Positions 6,890 through 12,360 of a stretch of 12,360 nt of DNA are shown here, one piece after another. The stretch is taken from the NCBI GenBank assembly GCA_964545735.1, contig CAZJGS010000077.1, positions 1 to 12,360 of the forward strand, given 5' to 3'. Position numbers and translations under genes: made by a program. Under the pieces are notes generated by a model. The model worked only from the letters and a program-made list of their open reading frames with translations. It was not told where the DNA came from and searched no databases. How positions within the stretch are numbered: the stretch's first letter is position 1; each line of letters opens with the position of its first letter. This DNA comes from Pleomorphochaeta sp964545735 (lineage in GTDB: Bacteria > Spirochaetota > Spirochaetia > Sphaerochaetales > Sphaerochaetaceae).

Positions 6890-7651
6890 TTATAAATTCC
6901 ATTTTGCTTTTAATTTAGCTAATTCACCATTAGCTTCAAGTTTTGCTAAGCCATCGTTAACAATTTTTAATGTTGCTATATTACCTTTTTTAAAGGCCAT
7001 GGCAATTGGTTCTAAGTCACTACTAGCTTTACCGGTAATTTTTAGTTTGCTATTATAGTTTTCATTTAATAGTACATAATCACTTGCTACAATACTGTCG
7101 GTTATTACACAATCTAAATTTTCATTTAAAAGATCTTCAATAGCAAGGGCAATATTATCATAAGCTTTAATCGTGATATCTAAATCTTCACTGTCTAGTA
7201 ATACTAAATGACCTGTAGTTCCAATTTGAACACCAATTTTTTTACCTTTTACTTGAGTTAAGTTTTTTAGTCCTGTTGCACTTTTAGGGGCAATTATACT
7301 TTGGGTTATTTCAAGAACTGGAGTAGAAAATTCCATTTTGGGTTTTCTTTCTTCTGTAACTGAAACTCCACTTGCTACAAAGTCATATGCACCATTTGAA
7401 AGACCTGCAAATATACCATCCCAGGCAACATTTATGATTTCATATTCATAGTCTGTTACACTCGCTAGTGCTTGAATTAATTCAATTTCAAAACCAGCTA
7501 GATCGCCATTTTTATCAACATATTCCATAGGTGGCCATTCACAGTTACTTGCAACTACAAGTTTATTATCATCTTCGCTTTGACCGTTTGCATAAATATT
7601 GAAATTAAAGACTACTAAAATTCCTAGTAAAATAAATAAGCTCTTTTTCAT
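6890..7651 (-). CDS. Polar amino acid ABC transporter, periplasmic substrate-binding protein
   Basis: This 253-residue family 3 solute-binding protein (SBP_bac_3) delivers a polar amino acid to an ABC importer. The signal peptide is residues 1-21 (MKKS..., hydrophobic core, IYA|NG). No lipobox cysteine is present, so the protein should be cleaved by signal peptidase I and float free in a periplasm, which points to a diderm cell. Family marks are EWPPMEYVDKNGDLAGFEIEL in lobe 1, SVTEERK with the carboxylate-binding Arg102, GTTGH (144-148) and Asp185 in lobe 2. The ribosome site AGGAGAG lies 5 nt before the ATG. The gene stands alone, more than 3.6 kb from the permease/ATPase operon, but its promoter has the same operator layout, so I infer it belongs to that transporter. 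Basic amino acids are the likely substrate, judged from the operators only. Confidence 0.94.
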   Translation of the reverse strand: MKKSLFILLGILVVFNFNIYANGQSEDDNKLVVASNCEWPPMEYVDKNGDLAGFEIELIQALASVTDYEYEIINVAWDGIFAGLSNGAYDFVASGVSVTEERKPKMEFSTPVLEITQSIIAPKSATGLKNLTQVKGKKIGVQIGTTGHLVLLDSEDLDITIKAYDNIALAIEDLLNENLDCVITDSIVASDYVLLNENYNSKLKITGKASSDLEPIAMAFKKGNIATLKIVNDGLAKLEANGELAKLKAKWNL

Positions 7652-7693
7652 TAATTCTCTCCTAAAGTGTATTAATTGTTATAATTTAATGTG

Positions 7694-7722
7694 ATTATGC
7701 ATAAATATACATTTAATGTCAA
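7694..7722 (-). promoter_or_regulatory. Promoter of the binding-protein gene
   Basis: On the minus strand TTGACA (7717-7722), a 17-bp spacer and CATAAT (7694-7699) precede the ATG by about 43 bases. The spacer contains TGTATATTTATG, shared with the permease/ATPase operon promoter. Confidence 0.7.
7698..7711. promoter_or_regulatory. Proximal ARG-box-like operator in the promoter spacer
   Basis: TGCATAAATATACA fits TGnAT-N4-ATnCA, one change per arm from the ARG-box consensus TGAAT-N4-ATTCA. It overlaps the -10 and the spacer, a position that would block polymerase. Confidence 0.5.
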
Positions 7723-7729
7723 CAATATT

Positions 7730-7743
7730 TGTATAATTATTAA
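7730..7743. promoter_or_regulatory. Distal ARG-box-like operator
   Basis: TGTATAATTATTAA matches 8 of the 10 arm positions of TGAAT-N4-ATTCA. It lies 7 bp upstream of the -35, the same distance as the perfect site in front of the permease operon, and 32 bp from the proximal site. Confidence 0.4.
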
Positions 7744-7900
7744 AAGAAAATCTAATTAAAAGTAAGATCGCTTGTATATTTATAATATAAAAATAGAATA
7801 ATTATTAATATATAGATAGATATAAATTAAAATCTATTTGAAAATATAGAATAGTTTTTGAATTATTTAAAGAGTAATGTTTAGATAAAGGGGATATTTT

Positions 7901-8359
7901 CTAAAAGGGAAAAGCTGCGACTACACCTACAATTAAACCTAAAATAATACCAAAAAATACTTGAGAGAAGGAGTGTCCAAGCATAGTTTTGAGATTAGAT
8001 TGAGTAAATTGACCATCTTCATGTATTTCAGTAAATATTTTGCTCCATTGGTTTAGTAGTTCAGCTTGTTTTCCAGCTTCTTTTCTTATTCCCATGGCAT
8101 CATGGATAACTACAGTTCCAAAGACTGCAGAAATAGCAAAGTATGTAGATCCCACCCCATAAAGAATTCCAATAGTAGTTGTTAAAGCTATTACCGTTGC
8201 TGTATGGCTTGAGGGCATCCCACCTGTTGATATAGCGCGTTTGATTTCAAATTTATCACCAACTATCAAAGATATAATTGGTTTGAGAAATTGTGCAATT
8301 AAACAAGCAAAAAAAGCAGATAAGAATGGAGCGTTAGTTAATAAATCTTTATTTATCAT
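7901..8359 (-). CDS. Divergent PAP2 family (DUF212, YuiD-like) membrane protein
   Basis: This is a small membrane protein of the DUF212 group, distantly related to type 2 phosphatidic acid phosphatases. Visible motifs are KRAISTGGMPSSHTA (the PSSH signature), VIHDAMGIRKEAGKQA, and LGHSFSQVFFG near the C-terminus. These resemble the three conserved blocks of PAP2 enzymes. Four hydrophobic segments are present. I placed the start at ATG 8359 (152 codons, starting MINKDLL), which fits the family length. The frame extends 12 codons further to a TTG at 8395, but that stretch lies over a hairpin and is unlikely to be coding. No good ribosome site is seen before the ATG. The reaction of the family is not established. 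It diverges from the MFS gene at 8456. Confidence 0.9.
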   Translation of the reverse strand: MINKDLLTNAPFLSAFFACLIAQFLKPIISLIVGDKFEIKRAISTGGMPSSHTATVIALTTTIGILYGVGSTYFAISAVFGTVVIHDAMGIRKEAGKQAELLNQWSKIFTEIHEDGQFTQSNLKTMLGHSFSQVFFGIILGLIVGVVAAFPF

Positions 8360-8364
8360 AATTG

Positions 8365-8386
8365 AAAAAATATCGTATTTTCGATA
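8365..8386 (-). promoter_or_regulatory. Small hairpin with T-run just before the DUF212 start
   Basis: On the minus strand TATCG-AAAATA-CGATA is followed directly by six T, ending about 5 nt before the ATG at 8359. The stem is only 5 bp, so it is a weak terminator or translation-control hairpin at best. Confidence 0.25.
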
Positions 8387-8455
8387 ATAAAACAAGACTT
8401 TTGTTAAAGTGTATGCTAATCTAATTTAAAATTTAATTTAACAAGTAGTTTAATT

Positions 8456-9658
8456 ATGAATCATGACAATAAACAGCTTTTGTTTTTAAGCGTAACCTCT
8501 TTTTTTGCTCAAATGCTAATATCAATGTTAAATTTATCATTGATATATTATTTGCGTGATATTTTTAATTATTCTCCCTCTATTATTGCATTAGCAACAG
8601 CCTCATTTTCCATTGCTTATGTTGTTTTTTGTATGGTAAGTGAAAAACCAACTAATAATTTTAGTCCTAGAAATACTATCTTTTTTTCACTTTTAGGAAT
8701 GGGATTGTCTATAGTATTGTTATTATTATCTAAAACTTATTTAACTATTATTCTTAGCTTAACTATGTATGGTGCTTTTATGGCATTATTATGGCCACAG
8801 ATGGGGGCTTGGTATTCTAGAGGTAGAGAAAAAAAAGATTTAAATAGGGCAGTTAGCTTTTTTAATTTATCCTGGGGCTTTGCAATGGCAGTATCGCCAC
8901 TTTTATGTGGAATATTGACAGAAATAAATGTTGTCCTTCCTATTTATGTTGTAATAGTATCGTTTATTGTTTTATCTATATTTGTAATTATTATTTCAAA
9001 TAAAGTTCCCTATTTGAAAGCCGTAGAGAGTGAATCTAATTATAAAAAACAAAACAAATTAACTGATAACAGTACTTCTTTAAGATTTATTTCCTGGGCC
9101 GCTCTTTTTTTAGCTTACTTTTATTTAGGTTTTTTGCTTAATATTTTTCCTTTGTATGCAAGAGAAGTATTAGCTTTAAGTGAAACAAAAATAGGGGGAT
9201 TATTATGGAGCCGTGGCTTAATTAGCTGTATAGCTTTTTTTGCGTTGGGAAAAATGTCTTTTTGGCATTTTAAAGGTTCTTTAATTATTATTGGACAAGT
9301 TGCCTTAGCTGTTCTAAGTTATATGGCTATTTATTCTAAAACATATTTTTCCTTGCTGATTTTGTTTACCTTGTTTGGATTTATTTTTGCTCTAATTTAC
9401 ATGCAAAGTATTTTTCATGGAATCAGTGGAGCTATAAATAGAACTAATAGAATGGTTGTTCAAGAAGTGTTATTAACAAGTGGGGTAGTATTAGGTGCTG
9501 TATTTGGTGGATATATTTATGAAAAAATAAATTATGAAAGAGTAATGTTAGATTTTAGCAAGTTTATGTTTGTTTTTATAATACTTGAAATGATAACATA
9601 TTATGTATATTTGCATTATAATAGTCGTAAATTGGTAAAAATAAATCAATTTAATTAG
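8456..9658 (+). CDS. Major facilitator superfamily (MFS) transporter
   Basis: This 400-residue protein has about 12 hydrophobic segments in two halves, split by a polar loop at about 184-208 (KVPYLKAVESESNYKKQNK), the usual MFS 6+6 layout. The loop between helices 4 and 5 has SRGREKKDLNRAVSFFNLSWG, with the basic and polar residues common there. The C-terminal half carries FALIYMQSIFHGISGAINRTNRMVVQE, which resembles MFS members of unknown substrate found in several anaerobes. No drug-efflux or sugar-porter signature is clear. The ATG at 8456 has no obvious ribosome site, but the first helix follows directly. It diverges from the DUF212 gene across 96 bases and is followed by 112 bases to aconitase without a clear terminator. 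Substrate and direction of transport are unknown. Confidence 0.85.
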   Translation: MNHDNKQLLFLSVTSFFAQMLISMLNLSLIYYLRDIFNYSPSIIALATASFSIAYVVFCMVSEKPTNNFSPRNTIFFSLLGMGLSIVLLLLSKTYLTIILSLTMYGAFMALLWPQMGAWYSRGREKKDLNRAVSFFNLSWGFAMAVSPLLCGILTEINVVLPIYVVIVSFIVLSIFVIIISNKVPYLKAVESESNYKKQNKLTDNSTSLRFISWAALFLAYFYLGFLLNIFPLYAREVLALSETKIGGLLWSRGLISCIAFFALGKMSFWHFKGSLIIIGQVALAVLSYMAIYSKTYFSLLILFTLFGFIFALIYMQSIFHGISGAINRTNRMVVQEVLLTSGVVLGAVFGGYIYEKINYERVMLDFSKFMFVFIILEMITYYVYLHYNSRKLVKINQFN

Positions 9659-9715
9659 TGATTTATTATTTTTTTATAGTACATCAAAATAATTCTTACC
9701 AAAAAATATAAATAG

Positions 9716-9739
9716 TAGTTGAATAAAATAGCTCAACTA
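9716..9739 (+). promoter_or_regulatory. Inverted repeat over the aconitase promoter (candidate operator)
   Basis: TAGTTGA (9716-9722) and TCAACTA (9733-9739) form a perfect 7-bp inverted repeat with a 10-bp gap. The left arm overlaps the -35 and the right arm ends next to the -10. The layout suits a dimeric repressor. I cannot name the regulator. Confidence 0.4.
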
Positions 9740-9746
9740 TTATAAT
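9719..9746 (+). promoter_or_regulatory. Promoter of the aconitase gene
   Basis: TTGAAT (9719-9724), a 16-bp spacer and a perfect TATAAT (9741-9746) precede the gene. The ribosome site AGGAG (9757-9761) is 9 nt before the ATG at 9771. Confidence 0.6.
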
Positions 9747-9770
9747 TTAAAGTAATAGGAGTGAAATCAT

Positions 9771-11717
9771 ATGAGTAAAACATTAACAGAGAAAATATTG
9801 TTAGATCATTTAGTTGAAGGGGAATACCATTTAGGAGAGCCCATTGGTATTAAAATTGACCAAACTTTAACTCAAGATGCTACAGGTACTATGGCATATT
9901 TACAATTTGAATCCATGAACTTAAATAAAGTTAAAAATGAATTAGCAGTTAGTTATGTAGATCATAATACTGTTCAAGTTGGATTTGAAAACGCTGATGA
10001 TCATAAATATTTACAAAGTGTAGCAGCAAGCAAAGGTATTATTTTTTCTCGTCCAGGTAATGGTATTTGTCACCAAGTACATTTGGAGAGATTTGGAACT
10101 CCAGGCAAGACTTTATTAGGAAGTGATTCTCATACTCCCACCGGTGGTGGACTCTCTATGATAGCTATTGGTGCAGGGGGCCTCGATATTGCAGTTGCAA
10201 TGGCAGGGGATCCTTTTCATATTATTTGTCCCAAAGTTATTGAAATTAGATTAACAAATAAATTACGTGCTTGGGTAAGTGCTAAAGATGTAATTTTGAC
10301 AGTACTTCAAAAATTTGGGGTAAAGGGAAATGTTAATTGTATTTTTGAATATACAGGAGAAGGGGTTAAATCCTTACAAGTGCCTGAAAGAGCAACTATA
10401 TGTAATATGGGTGCTGAATGTGGTGTAACTACAAGTATTTTTCCTAGTGATGAAAATACTAAGCAATTTTTAGAAGCTCAAGGCAGAGGCTCTTTATATA
10501 AAGAGTTGCAGGCAGACAAGGATGCTCAATACAATGGTTTGTTTGAACTTGATCTGGCTAAGGTTGAACCTTTGTGCTCATATCCTCATAGTCCTGGAAA
10601 TATAAAAACAATTAAAGAATTAGCGGGTAAAAAAGTTGATCAAGTATTGATTGGTTCTTGTACTAATTCTAGTTATGATGATATGAGAAAAGTTGCCCAA
10701 ATTTTAGATGGTAAAACTGTTCATCCTACTGTTAGTCTAGGTATAGCTCCTGGAAGTAGAGAAGTATTATTAATGCTAAGTGAAGATGGTAGTCTTGAAA
10801 AATTAATCAGAGCTGGAGCTAGAATTTTAGAAAGTGCTTGTGGTTTTTGTATTGGTAATCATCAAAGCCCATCATCAAATGCTGTATCCCTAAGAACTTC
10901 TAATAGAAATTTTGAAGGAAGAAGTGGAACAAAAGATGCACAACTTTATTTAGTTAGTCCTGAAACCGCCGCATTAAGTGCAATTTCTGGAGTTTTTACC
11001 AACTCAATTGAAAATAATGGTATGGACTATCCTATGTTACAAGCGGTTGATAAATTTACTATTGATGATTCTATGTTTATATTTCCTAATGAAAAATCGA
11101 GTGATGTTGAAATAATAAGAGGACCTAATATTGGTGACCCACCTGTTAATGAAGTACTTCCTTACGATGTAGAGGGTGAGATTGTTATAAAAGTCGGAGA
11201 TAAAATTACCACTGATCATATTATGCCAGCTGGTGCAAGATTAAAATATAGATCAAATATTCCAGCCTATTCAGAATTTGTGTTTGAAAATGTTGATTCA
11301 AGTTTTGCTACCAGATGCAAGGAAAATAAAGGTAAAGGTATTCATAACTTTATAGTAGCAGGAGAATCATACGGACAAGGCTCCTCTAGAGAGCATGCTG
11401 CAATATGTCCAATGTATCTTGGGGTTAAGGTTGTATTAGCCCTATCAATTGAAAGAATACATCAAAATAATTTATGCAATTTTGGTATTGTTCCTTTAAC
11501 TTTTATGGATGAGTGTGATTATGTGGGTATTGATACTGGAGAAAAGATTTTAATTGAAGATTTGCCAGACCAAATTACAATGGCTTATTTAGAAAATAAT
11601 CCAGTTGTTGTTAAAATAGGTAAAAACTATATAAAAATGAAATGTGATATAACCAAAGAGCAACTTGATATGTTAAAAGCTGGTGGTTTATTAAATTTAT
11701 TAAAAAAGAAAAAATAA
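9771..11717 (+). CDS. acn: Aconitate hydratase (Aquifex/Clostridia type)
   Basis: This enzyme isomerises citrate to isocitrate through cis-aconitate using a [4Fe-4S] cluster in the cytoplasm. The 648-residue protein is collinear with the shorter bacterial aconitases common in anaerobes, not the roughly 890-residue AcnA. Cluster ligands are Cys297 (IGSCTNSS), Cys357 and Cys360 (ACGFCIGN). Active-site blocks are DHNTVQ (64-69), GSDSHTPTGG (117-126) and, in the C-terminal swivel domain, SYGQGSSREHAA with Arg540. The swivel domain is in the same chain as the cluster domain, unlike two-subunit isopropylmalate isomerase, and KITTDHIMPAGAR supports aconitase. The start ATG has a good ribosome site. 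The gene is monocistronic: its own promoter with an inverted repeat in front, and a perfect terminator 17 bases after the stop. In anaerobes it would mainly feed 2-oxoglutarate and glutamate synthesis. Citrate synthase and isocitrate dehydrogenase genes are not adjacent. Confidence 0.97.
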   Translation: MSKTLTEKILLDHLVEGEYHLGEPIGIKIDQTLTQDATGTMAYLQFESMNLNKVKNELAVSYVDHNTVQVGFENADDHKYLQSVAASKGIIFSRPGNGICHQVHLERFGTPGKTLLGSDSHTPTGGGLSMIAIGAGGLDIAVAMAGDPFHIICPKVIEIRLTNKLRAWVSAKDVILTVLQKFGVKGNVNCIFEYTGEGVKSLQVPERATICNMGAECGVTTSIFPSDENTKQFLEAQGRGSLYKELQADKDAQYNGLFELDLAKVEPLCSYPHSPGNIKTIKELAGKKVDQVLIGSCTNSSYDDMRKVAQILDGKTVHPTVSLGIAPGSREVLLMLSEDGSLEKLIRAGARILESACGFCIGNHQSPSSNAVSLRTSNRNFEGRSGTKDAQLYLVSPETAALSAISGVFTNSIENNGMDYPMLQAVDKFTIDDSMFIFPNEKSSDVEIIRGPNIGDPPVNEVLPYDVEGEIVIKVGDKITTDHIMPAGARLKYRSNIPAYSEFVFENVDSSFATRCKENKGKGIHNFIVAGESYGQGSSREHAAICPMYLGVKVVLALSIERIHQNNLCNFGIVPLTFMDECDYVGIDTGEKILIEDLPDQITMAYLENNPVVVKIGKNYIKMKCDITKEQLDMLKAGGLLNLLKKKK

Positions 11718-11734
11718 TATTTTAGTAAATATTG

Positions 11735-11770
11735 AAAAAGATAGTTGGATTTTTTCAACTATCTTTTTAT
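11735..11770. terminator. Strong bidirectional terminator after aconitase
   Basis: A perfect 13-bp stem, AAAAAGATAGTTG (11735-11747) with CAACTATCTTTTT (11756-11768), has an 8-nt loop. A T5 run ends each strand. It can terminate aconitase and the convergent TnpA-like gene, whose stop codon (11767-11769) overlaps its edge. Confidence 0.9.
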
Positions 11771-12168
11771 TTGTTTTTTTGACTTGCTAAAAAGGTGTTA
11801 ATCTCAGATTCATTTAAAATTCCTGAACTTGAAATATAATAATTTCGAGTCCAAAGTGTTGGTATCTTAGTTTTCAGTTGAGAAAATGCCTCTCTTAAAA
11901 TTTTAGAAGAGCAACCTTTAAACTGTTGAACAATAAAATGAGGACTATCTTCAGGATTGGCTTTAACAAACAAATGAACGCATTCAGGCATTATCTCAAT
12001 TGATAATATTATTATATCTATCTGCCTGGATTTTTCATAAAGCAATTCTTCTAATTTTGCTTCCACATCCCCAACGAGCAGTTTTCGTTTATATTTAACA
12101 CACCAAAGTACGTGATAATATAAACTTGAAACAGTGTCGTCACTGGTTTTCCATCTTTTGTTATTCAT
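11767..12168 (-). CDS. IS200/IS605 TnpA-like protein lacking both catalytic residues
   Basis: This 133-codon protein has the fold and length of IS200-type Y1 transposases, small HUH enzymes that cut and rejoin single-stranded DNA. Family blocks are YYHVLWCVKYKRKLL near the N-terminus, IEIMPECVHLFV, SPHFIVQQFKG and LWTRNYYISSSG. The HUH pair should read H-V-H but here is Cys63-Val64-His65. The catalytic Tyr in the C-terminal helix (usually YIxxQ) is Phe126 in FLASQ; the metal-site Gln130 remains. Both changes were checked at the codon level (TGC and TTT). The frame is otherwise intact, so the protein is either a recently inactivated transposase or one kept for DNA or RNA binding. Start ATG 12168 (MNNKRW) is preferred; the frame runs on to a TTG at 12225 without a ribosome site. 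No tnpB is adjacent. Confidence 0.85.
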   Translation of the reverse strand: MNNKRWKTSDDTVSSLYYHVLWCVKYKRKLLVGDVEAKLEELLYEKSRQIDIIILSIEIMPECVHLFVKANPEDSPHFIVQQFKGCSSKILREAFSQLKTKIPTLWTRNYYISSSGILNESEINTFLASQKNK

Positions 12169-12254
12169 GTTTCTAAGAATAGCATTATTATTTAAAAAGT
12201 AAAAGATAAAAAAATGCACCAACAAATATTAGTCTTAAGTGAAAGTGATATTGT

Positions 12255-12338
12255 CCAATCTATTGATTGGCTGCTATTTCTTTCATATTATATTTATTTT
12301 TTTTAATTTAAAGTTGTACTTGCTGCATTAAGTATGCA
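12255..12338. repeat. Two small palindromes upstream of the TnpA-like gene (possible left-end structures)
   Basis: CCAATC-TATT-GATTGG (12255-12270) and TGCAT-TAAGT-ATGCA (12324-12338) are short perfect inverted repeats upstream of the TnpA-like gene. IS200/IS605 elements are bounded by subterminal hairpins of this kind. The first could instead be a leader hairpin, since a TATAAT reads on the minus strand at 12287-12292. The element's exact ends cannot be fixed from one copy. Confidence 0.3.
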
Positions 12339-12360
12339 ATTTTTAAAAAAATTCGGGATT

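Noticed and set aside
7800..7860. Terminator of the DUF212 gene
   Set aside because: Only weak AT-only pairings such as ATAGAT with ATCTAT (about 7816-7837) are available, and no T-run follows in the right direction.
9659..9770. Terminator after the MFS gene
   Set aside because: There is a T-rich stretch at 9668-9676 but no stem before it. The palindrome at 9716-9739 overlaps the aconitase promoter and lacks a U-tract.
11037..11219. 60-codon minus-strand frame inside aconitase
   Set aside because: Antisense to the highly conserved swivel-domain region; no sign of its own expression.
12214..12306. 30-codon plus-strand frame (MHQQILVLSESDIV...) upstream of the TnpA-like gene
   Set aside because: No ribosome site, and the translation ends in a low-complexity hydrophobic tail of the kind expected from AT-rich DNA. 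It also overlaps possible element-end palindromes.

Overview
The window is strongly AT-rich bacterial DNA with 11 genes or gene remnants. It holds no tRNA, rRNA, CRISPR array or prophage that I can see. The gene set suggests an anaerobic low-GC bacterium: an Aquifex/Clostridia-type single-subunit aconitase, a YuiD-like divergent PAP2 protein, a DUF368 lipid translocase and ARG-box-like operators. The periplasmic binding protein has a signal peptide but no lipobox cysteine, which fits a cell with an outer membrane. A diderm Firmicute of Halanaerobiales type is my first guess. A spirochaete is the alternative, because the mature binding protein begins NGQSE. Neither is proven.

Layout. Position 1-426 (+) is the 3' part of a TlpA-like thioredoxin gene, convergent with a hemolysin III/TrhA-type membrane protein (500-1168, -) across a shared terminator. 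The next 480 bases hold no protein gene. They do hold a complete minus-strand transcription unit: a consensus promoter, about 130 nt of foldable RNA and a strong terminator. This is a candidate small RNA or trhA leader. A polar amino acid ABC permease and ATPase operon follows (1650-3225, -), then a DUF368 undecaprenyl-phosphate translocase (popT, 3322-4212 or 4329, -). A hybrid sensor histidine kinase runs the other way (4623-6857, +), and its first 200 bases carry two compensating frameshifts. It converges with the orphan ABC binding protein (6890-7651, -), whose terminator overlaps the kinase stop codon. A divergent-PAP2 protein (7901-8359, -) and an MFS transporter (8456-9658, +) diverge from each other. 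Aconitase (9771-11717, +) follows, then an IS200-type TnpA-like protein (11767-12168, -).

How the parts may work together. The permease/ATPase operon and the binding protein lie more than 3.6 kb apart, but their promoters are built alike. Each has a TTGAC-type -35, a 17-bp spacer containing an ARG-box-like palindrome, and a second ARG-box-like palindrome 7 bp upstream of the -35. One of these is a full consensus TGAAT-N4-ATTCA. I infer a single transporter, probably for arginine or another basic amino acid, controlled by an ArgR/AhrC-type regulator.

Most unusual points: the shared operator architecture; a TnpA reading frame that is intact but has lost both catalytic positions (HUH changed to C-V-H, catalytic Tyr changed to Phe); the free-standing RNA unit upstream of trhA; and the frameshifted sensor kinase with a pseudo-receiver domain.
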